DNA of 64,000 nt from Rubrobacter tropicus (GCF_011492945.1 NZ_CP045119.1:2170001-2234000); one strand, 5' to 3'; positions 19,041 through 28,548 are shown, counted from the stretch's first letter. Translations and numbers: made by a program. Notes: generated by a model from the sequence alone, not told the origin.

Positions 19041-20137
19041 TTCTTCTCCTCTCCGGCAACGGCGAGCAACCGCCGGGCGACCCCGTCGGACGCATCCGGG
19101 GTGGCGAGCGCCGCCATCCGCCCCTCGAGCTCTTCGCGCCCCTCGTCGTCATCTAGTAGTCTCTCGACCCGCCGTCTCAAAGATTCCACCGTGACCTCGT
19201 CGTCCATCATGAGCTCGGCCGCCCCGCGCTCCGTGAAGTAGCGGGCGTTGTGAAGCTGGTGGCCGCCCGTGGCGAACGGGAACGGCACGAGGATCGCGGC
19301 GCGTCCCACGGCGGCGATGTCGAAGAGGGACCCGGCGCCCGCCCGGCTTACCACGAGGTCGGCGGCGGCCAGGTACCTCCAGATGTCGTCGACGTACTCC
19401 AGGATCCTGTGCCTGGGGTTCTGGGTCGAGAGCCGCGCGAAGTCCCTGCGGCCAGAGACCTGTACCACCGTGTACGGCGTCGTCCCGGCAAAAGCCCCGG
19501 CGGCCGCGAGGTTCAGCTTGAGGGCGCCGCCGCTCCCGCCGAAGACGACGACCACGGGCGGCTCCAGCCCGAGATCCTCCAGCGCCTTCTCCCTCGAAAC
19601 TCCGAAAAACTCGGGCCGCGTGGGCATTCCCACCCTCACGGCGCCGGGCAGATGCTCCAACGCGGCGGGGAACGTAACGAGCGTCTCCCTCGTCAGCCGG
19701 CCGGCCAGCCGGTTCACCCGCCCGGGCACGGAGTTCTGCTCGTGCAGCAGCGTCGGCACCCCGAGCGTCCTCGCGGCCACCACCGCGGGCGCGCTCGCGT
19801 ATCCTCCCACTCCCAGAACGGCGCCAGGCCCGAACCGTTGTATTATGCGTTTACAAGAGCGGATGGCTTTCAGGAAGAGGGTGGCGGCGCGGGCGCGGGC
19901 TATGGGGTTGCCCGCGAGGCCCGTGAGGGGGAGGGCGTGGAGGGGGAAGTCGGCTTTGGGGACCAGGGTCGATTCGATGCCCGATACGGAGCCTACGAAC
20001 TCGACGTTTGCGTTCATGGATCTCAAGCTAGAGGCCACGCAGAGCGCGGGGATCGCGTGCCCGCCGGTCCCGCCGCCGGCTATCAAGATCCGCGGCGCGG
20101 GATTTGGGCTTTGGTTTGATCTCTCTGGCTCGTTCAC
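19037..20137 (-). CDS. murG: UDP-GlcNAc:undecaprenyl-PP-MurNAc-pentapeptide GlcNAc transferase
   Basis: Makes lipid II at the inner face of the membrane. 366 residues; glycine loop LIAGGGTGGHAIPAL, second loop VLGVGGYASAPAVVAA, LHEQNSVPGRVN and the UDP-binding VSRAGAGSLFDIA near the C-terminus. The GTG at 20137 fits the normal N-terminus. It lies 110 bases inside the ftsW open frame, an unusually long overlap that may reflect a lost base in ftsW. Confidence 0.96.
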   Translation of the reverse strand: MNEPERSNQSPNPAPRILIAGGGTGGHAIPALCVASSLRSMNANVEFVGSVSGIESTLVPKADFPLHALPLTGLAGNPIARARAATLFLKAIRSCKRIIQRFGPGAVLGVGGYASAPAVVAARTLGVPTLLHEQNSVPGRVNRLAGRLTRETLVTFPAALEHLPGAVRVGMPTRPEFFGVSREKALEDLGLEPPVVVVFGGSGGALKLNLAAAGAFAGTTPYTVVQVSGRRDFARLSTQNPRHRILEYVDDIWRYLAAADLVVSRAGAGSLFDIAAVGRAAILVPFPFATGGHQLHNARYFTERGAAELMMDDEVTVESLRRRVERLLDDDEGREELEGRMAALATPDASDGVARRLLAVAGEEKN

Positions 20138-21182
20138 TGTCCTCCGATATTCGGTACAGGATCCCGACGGCGGCGAAGCATACCAGGAGGCTGGACCCGC
20201 CGTAGCTCACGAAGGGGAGCGTCATCCCGGCGAGCGGCAGCACGACCATCGCGGCCCCCATGTTGAAGACCGCCTGCACCGTGAGCATCGTCGTCAGCCC
20301 GGCCGCCACGCAGCGGGCCATTACCGACGGGGCATCGAGCGCGATCTTCACGCCGCACAGCGCCAAAAAGCAGAACGCCGCTATGACGCAGACCATCCCG
20401 AGCAGGCCCAGCTCTTCGCCGATCAGGGCGAAGATCATGTCCGTGTTGATCTCCGGCACGATGGCCCCCCGTCCGCCGGACCCGGCCCCCGACCCGAAGA
20501 CGCCGCCGGCCTTCATCGCGATCATGGCCTGCACGTTCTGGTAGCCGGAGGTGTCCGCGACCGCCAAAGGGTCCAGAAAAGTCAAAAACCTCTCCCGCCG
20601 GTAGGGTGCGAGCAGCATGACGACGGCGAGGGCCGCGACGGCGCCCACGCCCGTCAGCACGAGGTCCCTTGTCCGAACCTCAGACGCCCACAAAGACCCG
20701 GCCACCCCGGCGAGCAGGATCACCGACGTGCCAAAATCCGGCTCGATCAGCACCAGCCCGAACAGAACCCCGACGGCCGCCAGCGGTTTCAAGGGCAGAC
20801 CGGAGCCGGGCTTCAACCGGGCCAGGGCGCAGCTCAAGAAGATCACGGCCGCGATCTTCGCGAACTCCGAGGGCTGAAGGCTCATAAAACCCACGTCGAG
20901 CCACCGGCGCGCGCCGTTTATCTCCTGCCCGATTCCCGGTACCAGCACCAGGACCAGTCCCACCAGGACGACGGCGTAAAGGGCTGCGGAGTATTTGCGC
21001 CAGACGGTATAGCGGACCCGGCTCACCGCCGCGAACACCGCGAGCCCGAGCGCCAGGTGTACGAGCCTGACCTCGAGGGCGTTCGTCCCCTGGAACCTGT
21101 ACGTCGCCGAGTAGACCATCACGACCCCGAGCAACGAGAGGCCGAGCGAGACGTAGAACAGGTTCGCCCTCACCCCCGTCAT
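20028..21182 (-). CDS. ftsW: Septal SEDS peptidoglycan polymerase FtsW
   Basis: SEDS-family lipid II polymerase with about ten membrane helices. The ATG at 21182 shares ATGA with the murD stop; residues upstream of it are shadow. Family motifs: LDVGFMSLQPSEFAKIA, FLDPLAVADTSGYQ, IGEELGLLG and the C-terminal LPFVSYGGSSLLV. As it stands the frame runs 110 bases into murG with a low-quality basic tail. If one base were missing in GGAGG near 20140, it would stop at 20134 with a GTGA overlap like most other junctions here. The true end is therefore uncertain. Confidence 0.93.
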   Translation of the reverse strand: MTGVRANLFYVSLGLSLLGVVMVYSATYRFQGTNALEVRLVHLALGLAVFAAVSRVRYTVWRKYSAALYAVVLVGLVLVLVPGIGQEINGARRWLDVGFMSLQPSEFAKIAAVIFLSCALARLKPGSGLPLKPLAAVGVLFGLVLIEPDFGTSVILLAGVAGSLWASEVRTRDLVLTGVGAVAALAVVMLLAPYRRERFLTFLDPLAVADTSGYQNVQAMIAMKAGGVFGSGAGSGGRGAIVPEINTDMIFALIGEELGLLGMVCVIAAFCFLALCGVKIALDAPSVMARCVAAGLTTMLTVQAVFNMGAAMVVLPLAGMTLPFVSYGGSSLLVCFAAVGILYRISEDSERAREIKPKPKSRAADLDSRRRDRRARDPRALRGL

Positions 21183-22510
21183 CGTCCCGCCACCCCCTGC
21201 CGCCCGGCGAGCGCCCTGGCGAGATCGGCGAAGGCCTCGCCCCTCTCGGCGTACCCGGCGAACTGGTCGAAGCTCGCGCACCCGGGCGAGAGCAGCACGA
21301 CGTCGCCGGCCCGCGCCACATCGGACGCCCGGGAAACGGCGGAGCCAAGGTCAGGCAAACGCTCGACGGCGTCGCCGTACCCCCGCCCTTCGAGAAAATC
21401 GGCGAGCCGCGGTCCCGCCTCCCCCTGGCAGAGCACGGCCCTGCACTTCCCGAGTTGGGGCAGGATCTCCGAGAAATCCGTGTTCTTCTCCGAACCGCCG
21501 AGGATCAGCACCACCGTCCGGTCGAGCCCCCCGAGGGCGGCCGCGACCGCCGCCGGGTTGGTGGCTTTGGAGTCATCCACGTAGACGACACCATCGTTGT
21601 CTGCCACCACCTCGAGCCGGTGTGGCTTGAGCCGGTACGCCAGAATGCCGTCCCGGATAGCCTCCGCCTCCACGCCAAGCCATTCCGCGGCAGCGGCCGC
21701 AAAGAGCGCGTTCTCGTAGTTGTGGGTGCCGGCAAACGGCAACTTGTCGGCACGCACGATGGGCCGGCCTCGTAGGGTCAACGCCCCGTCCAGAATCCCG
21801 GTGTCTCCTTCGCCGATGAGCAGCGGCCTGCCTGAAAGGCCCGGAACGGCTTCCCGCCCGACCGGGTCTCCGGCGCTGGCGAGGGCGAGGTCTTCACGAC
21901 CCTGGCCGTCGAAGACGCGCAGCTTGTCGCGCCGGTATTCGTCGAAGGAGGCGTGCCAGTCCATGTGGTCCGGGCGGGTGTTCAACAGCGCGGCCACGTC
22001 GAAACCGGGCTCCGTCATGTAGTGGAGTTGAAACGACGATACCTCTAGCACCAGCAACCCGGCACTCCCGACCTCGTCGAGGCATCCCGTCAGAGCCCGC
22101 CAGGAGTTCCCGGCGACCGCGTGCGGCACCGCGGCCGCTTCGAGTACCCGATGAAGCATGTCAGCGACCGTCGTCTTGCCGTTGGTCCCGGTGATCGCGG
22201 CGACGCGTACCCCTGGCCCCAAAAGCTCCAGGCCGAGTGCAACCTCGGAGATGGTGGGAATACCGTGATCCTCCGCCGCCCCCAACACCGGGTCCGAAGG
22301 CCTGACGCCCGGGCTGACGACGACGCGGTCGACGCCATCGAGCACCTCGGGTCCCGCCGCGAGGGTTCCCTCCACGCCGAGCGAGGAGAGCGTCGCCCGC
22401 AGGCGTTCGCCGTCGTTGGCGTCCGCGGCGATCACGTCCTCGCCCGCTTCGAGGAGGGCGCGGGTCGCCGCGACGCCCGATTCGCCGAGCCCGTAGACCA
22501 GGGTCTTCAT
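21179..22510 (-). CDS. murD: UDP-N-acetylmuramoyl-L-alanine--D-glutamate ligase
   Basis: Adds D-glutamate to UDP-MurNAc-L-Ala. 443 residues; N-terminal Rossmann-like VYGLGESGVAATRALLEAG, P-loop AITGTNGKTTVADML, NTRPDHMDWH, the ADP-ribose region THNYENALFAAAA, and YVDDSKATNPAAVAAAL in the C-terminal domain. Overlaps the mraY region and ftsW at its ends in operon fashion. Confidence 0.97.
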   Translation of the reverse strand: MKTLVYGLGESGVAATRALLEAGEDVIAADANDGERLRATLSSLGVEGTLAAGPEVLDGVDRVVVSPGVRPSDPVLGAAEDHGIPTISEVALGLELLGPGVRVAAITGTNGKTTVADMLHRVLEAAAVPHAVAGNSWRALTGCLDEVGSAGLLVLEVSSFQLHYMTEPGFDVAALLNTRPDHMDWHASFDEYRRDKLRVFDGQGREDLALASAGDPVGREAVPGLSGRPLLIGEGDTGILDGALTLRGRPIVRADKLPFAGTHNYENALFAAAAAEWLGVEAEAIRDGILAYRLKPHRLEVVADNDGVVYVDDSKATNPAAVAAALGGLDRTVVLILGGSEKNTDFSEILPQLGKCRAVLCQGEAGPRLADFLEGRGYGDAVERLPDLGSAVSRASDVARAGDVVLLSPGCASFDQFAGYAERGEAFADLARALAGRQGVAGR

Positions 22511-22513
22511 GGG

Positions 22514-23508
22514 TCAGCCGACCGTGTTGTAGAGGAACAGGTAGTAGAGAAAAAAGCCGAGGGCGGAGAAGGCGGCCTGGACGATCCAGAACCTGACCAC
22601 CACCTTGTTCTCCTCCCAGCCGAGGAACTCGAAGTGGTGGTGGATCGGGCCATCTTGAAGACCCGCCTGCCCGTCAGCTTGAAGACGGCGACCTGGATCA
22701 TCACCGAAAGGGCCTCGATCACGAAGAGCCCCCCTATCACGGGCAGCAACAACTCCGTCTTGGTGAGCACCGCGGCAGCGGCCAGAACGCCCCCGATGGC
22801 GAGCGAACCCGTATCCCCCATGAAGACATCGGCGGGGTGGGAGTTGTACCAGAGGAACCCGATGATCGCGCCGACCATCGCGCCGCAGATGATCGCGACG
22901 TCGTACTGCCGCTCCAAAAACGCTATGGCCGTGTACGCCAGCAACGCCAGAGCGCCCGCCCCGGCCGCGAGCCCATCGAGGCCATCGGTAAGGTTCACGG
23001 CGTTCGTGGTGCCGGCGATCACGAGCAGCAGGAACCCGCTGAAGAGCGCGAGCCCGACTATCCCGGGCCCGAGCACGAGGCTCAGGTCGAAGTAAGGCAC
23101 CAGCACGGTCTGGGTGACGCCGACGTAGTAGAGGGAGAGCACGTCTGCCAATACGACGGCGAGCGTCAGCAGCCCGAACTTGTAGCGGGCGCTGAGGCCC
23201 TCCGGGCGCTTCTTGGAGATCTTCTGCCAGTCGTCGTAGAGCCCGATCCCGGCCACAACGGCCACGAGCAGCAGGGTGGCGAAGGTGGCGGCGTTCGGCC
23301 GGGCCACCACCAACAGCGCCGCCACGAGGCCCATCAGCATCACGACCCCGCCCATCGTGGGCGTGCCGGCTTTGATCAGGTGCGTCTGCGGCCCCTCTTC
23401 CCTGACGAACTGCCCGAACTTCCGCGACTGCAGGAAGACTATGAACGTGGACCCGAGCCCGACGGTCACCACGAAAGCCACGGCCGCCGCGAGTACAACG
23501 CTAAACAA
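22514..23508 (-). CDS. mraY: Phospho-N-acetylmuramoyl-pentapeptide transferase (apparent one-base frameshift near C-terminus)
   Basis: Ten-helix membrane enzyme making lipid I from UDP-MurNAc-pentapeptide and undecaprenyl phosphate. Catalytic motifs: [23 protein letters not shown] and [11 protein letters not shown]. After [12 protein letters not shown] the frame breaks: the coding strand has three C where four are needed (plus-strand 22647-22649). Repair gives the family-specific [21 protein letters not shown] and a normal end LFLYNTVG at 22514, 331 residues in all. Unrepaired it reads to 22507 with a nonsense tail. TTG start at 23508. Confidence 0.93.
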
Positions 23509-24877
23509 GAGCTAGACTTTCCTTTAACTGACGGGTCAGGGTATCGAGCTGAACCCCCTCGAACCCTTGACTATGAGGTAATCCCGGGTTCGAGGGCGTT
23601 GCGTATCTCGGAGGCGGCGGCCGCGTCGGGGTAGAGGAGGGTCTTGCCGGAGAAGGTTTCCGCGTACCAGCGGGCCTCGTCGCCGACGCAGGCGAGCAGG
23701 TCCACGCCGAGGTCGTTCGCGAGCGCCCCGATCTCCCGGTGGTAGGTCCGGGCGCCCGGCCCGAGCTCGAACATCCCCCGAGCACGACGACGAGGCGACG
23801 CTCCTGCTTACGCGCCGTCTCGGCCGCGTACCTAAGCACCGCGGCCATCGAGGGCGGGGACGCGGCGTTGTAGGAGTCGTCGTAGACGAGCACGTCGTTG
23901 CGCAAACTGTAGACGTCGCCGCGCATCCCGGTCCGCTTGAGCCGTGAGATACCCCGCGCCGCCTCTTCCAGCTCCAGGCCGAGCGCCACGGCCCCGCCCA
24001 TCGCCGCGAGCAACGGCTCGACCAGGTGCGTGCCGAAGACGGGCGAGCGGACCCCGGCCGAGAGCCCCCCTAAATGCGCCACGAACCGAAGACCGTTCTC
24101 GTCTTCCGCAAAATCCGAGGCCCACAGGTCGGCGCCCTCGGCCGCTTTCGGGGAGAAGACGAGGCGCCGGGCGAGGTCCTTGCCGGGGGCCACGGCGGCG
24201 TCGGGGACTCCCAGCGGCGAGACGAAGGAGCCGTTCGGGGGCAGGGAGGCGGCGAGCTCGCCCTTCGTCGCGGCGAGCGCCTCCAGGCTGCCGAAGGATT
24301 CGAGGTGGGCCGGGGCTATGGCCGTCAGGATGCCGTACCGCGGCGGGGCGGTGTCGCAGAGGTCGGCTATGTTGCCGACGTGGTCGGCGCCCATCTCGAG
24401 CACCAGCACTTCCGTGGCGGTTCCGGCGGCGAGGACGGTAAGCGGCAGCCCGATCTCATTATTCAGGTTGCCGACGGTCGCGGAGACCTTCAGGCCCGCG
24501 GCGCGCAACACGGCCGAGAGCGCGTCCTTGGTGGTCGTCTTGCCGACGCTGCCCGTGATCCCGACGACCGTGGGGGCCTCGACCCCGGGACGCCGCAGCG
24601 ACCAGCGGGCGAGGCCCTGCAGGGCGGCCAGCGGGTCTTCCACAACGAGGGTCGGCCCGTCGAGGGGACGCGTGGCGACGGTCGCCACGGCCCCGCGCCC
24701 GAGCGCCTCGCCAGCGAACTCGGCCCCGTCGGTCCGGCCCCGCAGGGCGAAGAACAGGTCGCCCTCCCGCGCCTGCCTGGAGTCCGTGGCCGCTCCCCGT
24801 GCCTCCGCGTTCCCGTCGGCACCGTGGAGGACGCCTCCGAGTGCAAGAGCTACTTCCTGGAGGGTGGCCGGTCTCAC
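23501..24877 (-). CDS. murF: UDP-MurNAc-tripeptide--D-Ala-D-Ala ligase (three apparent one-base frameshifts)
   Basis: Completes the UDP-MurNAc-pentapeptide. From the GTG at 24877 (GTGA overlap with the ftsI stop) the protein reads normally: TDSRQAREGDLFFAL, P-loop ITGSVGKTTTKD, LEMGADHVGNI and VYDDSYNAASPPSM. The last 90 residues then pass through all three frames. G runs at 23775-23779, 23583-23585 and 23554-23558 are each one base short. Adding them gives VLGGMFELGPGARTYHREIG, then NALEPGDYLIVKGSRG, then [17 protein letters not shown] and the same TAG, about 459 residues. Three losses cancel, so the length still divides by three. Confidence 0.9.
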   Translation of the reverse strand: MRPATLQEVALALGGVLHGADGNAEARGAATDSRQAREGDLFFALRGRTDGAEFAGEALGRGAVATVATRPLDGPTLVVEDPLAALQGLARWSLRRPGVEAPTVVGITGSVGKTTTKDALSAVLRAAGLKVSATVGNLNNEIGLPLTVLAAGTATEVLVLEMGADHVGNIADLCDTAPPRYGILTAIAPAHLESFGSLEALAATKGELAASLPPNGSFVSPLGVPDAAVAPGKDLARRLVFSPKAAEGADLWASDFAEDENGLRFVAHLGGLSAGVRSPVFGTHLVEPLLAAMGGAVALGLELEEAARGISRLKRTGMRGDVYSLRNDVLVYDDSYNAASPPSMAAVLRYAAETARKQERRLVVVLGGCSSSGRAPGPTTGRSGRSRTTSAWTCSPASATRPAGTRKPSPARPSSTPTRPPPPRYATPSNPGLPHSQGFEGVQLDTLTRQLKESLALV

Positions 24878-26733
24878 CCGGTCTCCCCGGATTGCGAGGC
24901 CGGGTCGTCGGGCGGGACGTTGTAGTAGCCGAGGGCGAAGCTCATGACGTCCTGGAAGTAGGGGGCCGCGGCCAACTCGCCCCAGTAGGTGGTCTGCGGT
25001 TCGTCCACGGCGATGAGCATGACGAACTCCGGATCCGTCGCGGGCGCGAACCCCACGAAGGAAGAGACGTACTCGGTGGTGTAGGCGCCGGTCTCGGGAT
25101 CGACTTTCTGGGAGGTGCCGGTCTTGCCGGCCACCGTGTAACCGGGGATCTGCGCCAGGTGGCCCGACCCGTCTTCGACTACGCCCTGCAACATCGTGCC
25201 TACTATATCCGAGGTCTCCTCGCTTATCACCCTGGGCCCCTTCGGCGCCGGGGCCCCGCGCTCCACGACGTGCGGCGTGACCCTCTGCCCCCCGTTGGCG
25301 AGCGCGGCGTAGCCGGCCACGAGCTGCAGCGGCGTCACGGTCAAACCCTGGCCTATGGGGATGTTGCCGATGGACGAGCCGCTCCAATCCTCGTAGGCCG
25401 GCACGATCCCGGGGTCCTCGCCCCACAGGTCCACGCCGGTCGGCTCGCCGAAACCGAAGCGCAGGATCGCGTCGTGCAACCTTTGTCCGCCGAGCGCCTG
25501 GGCGATCTGGATGGCCCCCACGTTGCTCGACTCCCGGATCACGTCGGCCGGCTCCATGACTTTCGTCTCGTGCGGCCGCGAGTCGTGTATTATGCGGTCA
25601 GCTACCGCGATGCTGTCGGGCACGACGAAGGTTGATCGGGTCGAGACGGCGCCCGCTTCGAGTGCCGAGGCCACGGTGAAGGCTTTAAAGGTCGACCCCG
25701 GCTCGTAGGGGTCTGTCAGGACCCTGTTGCGCTGGGCCTCGGGGGAGGCTTCGCCGAACTCGTTGTTGTCGAAGCCGGGCGAGTTGGCGAGGGCGACGAT
25801 AGAGCCGTCCTCGACGCGCATCATCAGGCCGATCGCGCTCTTCGCCTCGTGCTTCTCGACCGTCGCCTCGAGCGCGTCCTCGAGCTCCTGCTGGACGGCT
25901 GTATCAATGGTGAGGTTCACGTCTTCGCCGGACGCGAGCCGTTGGTCCTGTCCGGACTCGACGCCGCCGAACGCCTCGCCGAAGTCCCCCTGGTGGCCGG
26001 TGAGCTGGCTCGCGAGGGCGCCTTCCGGGTAGACCCTTACCGTGTCAGGCTCGGTCTCGACGCCCCCGACTCCCAACTCCGCAACCTTCTCTTCGATCTT
26101 CCGCGCTGCTTCGGGGGGTACGTCGGCGGCTACTTCGCTATAGCCGGCGGGCTCGCCGGTCGGGCTGGTGGCGGAGAGCGACGCGAGTATCTCTTTCTCC
26201 GTGAGGCCGACGGCCGGGCCGAGAACGTCCGCCAGCAACTTCGCCGTCGATGCCGGGTCCTCGATGAGGTACGGGGTCGCGACGATCCGGGCCGCCTCAA
26301 GGGTCTTCGCGAGCTCGCGCCCGTCGGCGCTCAAGATGCTGCCGCGGGGGACGCCGGGCGAGGCCAACTGCTCGATCCCGACCTCCGACGCGAAGGCCCC
26401 GTAGCGCTCGTCGTCGACCAGGCCGATGTGGACGGCCCTCGCGCCCAGCAGGAGGCCGATCACGACGAACACCGCCGCCACGACCCGCAACCGCCCGTAC
26501 CCGATGGGCGTCTTGTTGCCGACAGGGTCCCCCTCGAACTTCCTGTACCCGGTGTTTCTATTAGAGCGCGTGCTGCGACGGCCCGCGATCGGGACGACGC
26601 GAGGCCCGGCCTCTCTGCCCTTCCGGGATCTCCGGAGGGAGTTTTTTGGGGTGCCGACTCCGGCTCTTCTTGCTCTCCGGTCCTTCGCGCGCCTAGCGCG
26701 CCCGCGGCTCCCCTCCTCTCTGTTCTCCCTCAT
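24874..26733 (-). CDS. ftsI: Septal peptidoglycan transpeptidase FtsI (class B penicillin-binding protein)
   Basis: Cross-links septal peptidoglycan with FtsW. About 619 residues: a very basic cytoplasmic N-terminus (1-80), one membrane helix (about 82-100), a dimerisation domain, and a transpeptidase domain with the three penicillin-binding motifs STFK (Ser about 347), SSN (about 402) and KTGT (about 537). I prefer the ATG at 26733. An ATG at 26745 abuts GGAGG with no spacer. Either start overlaps the end of ftsL by 41-53 bases. The gene order ftsL-ftsI-murF is standard. Confidence 0.94.
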   Translation of the reverse strand: MRENREEGSRGRARRAKDRRARRAGVGTPKNSLRRSRKGREAGPRVVPIAGRRSTRSNRNTGYRKFEGDPVGNKTPIGYGRLRVVAAVFVVIGLLLGARAVHIGLVDDERYGAFASEVGIEQLASPGVPRGSILSADGRELAKTLEAARIVATPYLIEDPASTAKLLADVLGPAVGLTEKEILASLSATSPTGEPAGYSEVAADVPPEAARKIEEKVAELGVGGVETEPDTVRVYPEGALASQLTGHQGDFGEAFGGVESGQDQRLASGEDVNLTIDTAVQQELEDALEATVEKHEAKSAIGLMMRVEDGSIVALANSPGFDNNEFGEASPEAQRNRVLTDPYEPGSTFKAFTVASALEAGAVSTRSTFVVPDSIAVADRIIHDSRPHETKVMEPADVIRESSNVGAIQIAQALGGQRLHDAILRFGFGEPTGVDLWGEDPGIVPAYEDWSGSSIGNIPIGQGLTVTPLQLVAGYAALANGGQRVTPHVVERGAPAPKGPRVISEETSDIVGTMLQGVVEDGSGHLAQIPGYTVAGKTGTSQKVDPETGAYTTEYVSSFVGFAPATDPEFVMLIAVDEPQTTYWGELAAAPYFQDVMSFALGYYNVPPDDPASQSGETG

Positions 26734-27133
26734 CGTAGGTCCCATCCTCCCGTTTTCCGTCTCCCAGCACTTGCAGATCGGCGCTTCCCGCGTCCCGCAT
26801 CCCGAGCTTCTCCCGGGCTAACGACCGCACCCTCTCCGCCGCCGACAACTTCGCGACCTCGACCTCGAGCCTCTCCCCAGAAGCTCTGGCCCCGTCGAGC
26901 TCTTCTTGCAGCGCCGCCTCCCGGCTTTCGAGCCCGCCCGACACGGTGTGCAGGTAGACGCTGCCCAACATCAACAGCACGGGGACGAGCACCAGGACGG
27001 CCAACCGCCCCCTTCGCCCCCGCTCCTTGCGCCGGACCTTCCCGACCCGGGGTTTCCGCGGGGCCTGCTCCCACGGGGGCAGCGCCGGCTGCGTCGGCAG
27101 CGTCGAACGGTACCGCCGCTGCGGCGCGGCCAT
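26693..27133 (-). CDS. ftsL: FtsL-like septum formation protein
   Basis: Short bitopic coiled-coil protein partnering FtsQ and FtsI. 146 residues: a basic, proline-rich cytoplasmic tail, one membrane helix (about 44-62, LAVLVLVPVLLMLGSVYLH), then a coiled coil with EAALQEELDGARASGERLE and REKLGMRDA. Assigned mainly from topology and from its fixed place between rsmH and ftsI, since FtsL sequences diverge strongly. The ATG shares one base with the rsmH stop (TGATG). Confidence 0.85.
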   Translation of the reverse strand: MAAPQRRYRSTLPTQPALPPWEQAPRKPRVGKVRRKERGRRGRLAVLVLVPVLLMLGSVYLHTVSGGLESREAALQEELDGARASGERLEVEVAKLSAAERVRSLAREKLGMRDAGSADLQVLGDGKREDGTYDEGEQRGGEPRAR

Positions 27134-28062
27134 CAGTCATCCCCCGTGGGCTCTGCGGTCCTCGTGGCGGAGCGCAACCGGGCCGAGGCGCTGCGCGGGT
27201 TCTCCCTGACCTCGCTCTCAGACGGCCGGACCACCGCGCCCCGCCGGAAGACGGGGCTCGCGCCGCAGACGCAGACCGGCAACTCGGGCGGGCAGACGCA
27301 CCGGCCCTCGCGCTCCGCGATAAAGCGCTTCACGATCCGGTCCTCCCCGGACTGGAAGGTGATGACCACGAGACGCCCGCCCGGCAAGAGCAGCCGCTCC
27401 GTCGCCCGCAACGCCCGCCGCAGACCCTCCAGCTCGTCGTTGACCCGCACGCGCACGGCCTGGAAGACCCGCTTGGCCGGGTTTCCGCCGCGCTCCTTCC
27501 ACCCGACGGCGGCCCGCACGGCGTCGTGCAGGTCCGTCGTGGTCGCGAGCGGCCTGCGGCGCACGATCTCCCGCGCCACCCTTCTGGCTTCCCCGCGCGG
27601 CACGTCCCCGTAGCGGCCGAGCGTCTCGATCAGCTCCGCCACCTCGACGGTGTTCAAATACTCGGCCGCCGACACCCCGGACCCGGGGTCCATCCTCATG
27701 TCCAGCGGACCCTCGGAGACGTAAGAGAAGCCGCGCCCGGGCTCGTCGATCTGGAAGCTCGAAAGCCCGAGGTCGAAGAGCACCGCGTCGACACGCTCCC
27801 CCCTCTCGACCATCTCCCACAAGACCTCGTCGTAAGGACCGGCCAAAAAAGAGAACCGGTCGTCGCGCAAAAGGTCACTGGCCCTTTCTGCCGCGGCCGG
27901 ATCCCGGTCTATCCCGATCACGCTCCCGGAACCGACCTCTTCCAGCACGCGACGCGCGTGGCCGCCGCCCCCAAAGGTGGCGTCCACTGCTACAGAGCCT
28001 TCTTCGAGCGCGAGGGCCGAGACGGCCTCTTCGAGCAGGACCGGTCTGTGCCCGGTCGCCAT
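27133..28062 (-). CDS. rsmH: 16S rRNA (cytosine-1402-N4)-methyltransferase
   Basis: Methylates C1402 of 16S rRNA with S-adenosylmethionine. About 309 residues: GHRPVLLEEAVSAL, the SAM loop VDATFGGGGHARRVLE, IGIDRDPAA, LFDLGLSSFQID and the C-terminal LLLPGGRLVVITFQSGEDR followed by two CxC-like cysteine clusters. Start ATG at 28062, sharing one base with the mraZ stop. Second gene of the dcw cluster, as usual. Confidence 0.96.
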   Translation of the reverse strand: MATGHRPVLLEEAVSALALEEGSVAVDATFGGGGHARRVLEEVGSGSVIGIDRDPAAAERASDLLRDDRFSFLAGPYDEVLWEMVERGERVDAVLFDLGLSSFQIDEPGRGFSYVSEGPLDMRMDPGSGVSAAEYLNTVEVAELIETLGRYGDVPRGEARRVAREIVRRRPLATTTDLHDAVRAAVGWKERGGNPAKRVFQAVRVRVNDELEGLRRALRATERLLLPGGRLVVITFQSGEDRIVKRFIAEREGRCVCPPELPVCVCGASPVFRRGAVVRPSESEVRENPRSASARLRSATRTAEPTGDD

Positions 28063-28502
28063 CAAGCCCCGAGCTCCCTGCCGGCGAACTCCTCGACGAT
28101 CTCCGAGAAATCTTCGTCCGCGCCAGAGACGTAGCTATCCCACTCTTTGGTGTCCCAGATCTCCAACCTGTCGTCCACCCCGGTGACGGTCACGTCGCGC
28201 TGAAGGCCGGCGTAGCGGGCCAGCTTCGTCGGGATCAGGACGCGCCCCTGCCTGTCCAGCGTGGCTTCGAAGGCCATCGAGAAGAACATGCGAGAGAGCT
28301 GGCGGCCCCGCGCCGAGAGATCCGCGTTGGCTTTGATGTTGGCCTTGAACGTAGCCCACTCCTCAGGTGGAAAGGCGAACAAACAACGGTCCACCCCTTT
28401 GGTCACGACGATCCCACCCTCGAAATACGGACGGAGGCGGGATGGGAGGGTCAGGCGCCCTTTCTCGTCCAGCGTGTGCTCGTACTCGCCTAAAAGGGCC
28501 GT
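28062..28502 (-). CDS. mraZ: Transcriptional regulator MraZ (probable ACG start)
   Basis: AbrB-fold DNA-binding protein controlling the division cluster. Two AbrB-like repeats: LLGEYEHTLDEKGRLTLPSR at the N-terminus and FEATLDRQGRVLIPTKLARY about residues 75-95. Length from the ACG at 28502 is 146, normal for MraZ. That ACG sits eight bases after GGGAGG and would make the first residues MALLGEYEH, matching the family N-terminus. The only ordinary in-frame candidates, GTG at 28538 and an ATG at 28586, lie respectively inside the operator boxes and upstream of the predicted promoter. Confidence 0.9.
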   Translation of the reverse strand, partial: TALLGEYEHTLDEKGRLTLPSRLRPYFEGGIVVTKGVDRCLFAFPPEEWATFKANIKANADLSARGRQLSRMFFSMAFEATLDRQGRVLIPTKLARYAGLQRDVTVTGVDDRLEIWDTKEWDSYVSGADEDFSEIVEEFAGRELGA

Positions 28503-28513
28503 GGCCTGGACCT

Positions 28514-28538
28514 CCCACTCCGCTCCACTTTGACCCAC
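28514..28538 (-). promoter_or_regulatory. MraZ-type operator boxes
   Basis: Three direct repeats on the minus strand, GTGGG (28538-28534), GTGGA (28528-28524) and GTGGG (28518-28514), spaced exactly 10 bases. This matches the TGGGN repeats with 5-base spacers bound by MraZ in other bacteria. They lie between the predicted promoter and the mraZ ribosome site, a position suited to repression. Confidence 0.65.
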
Positions 28539-28548
28539 AACTGGCGAA

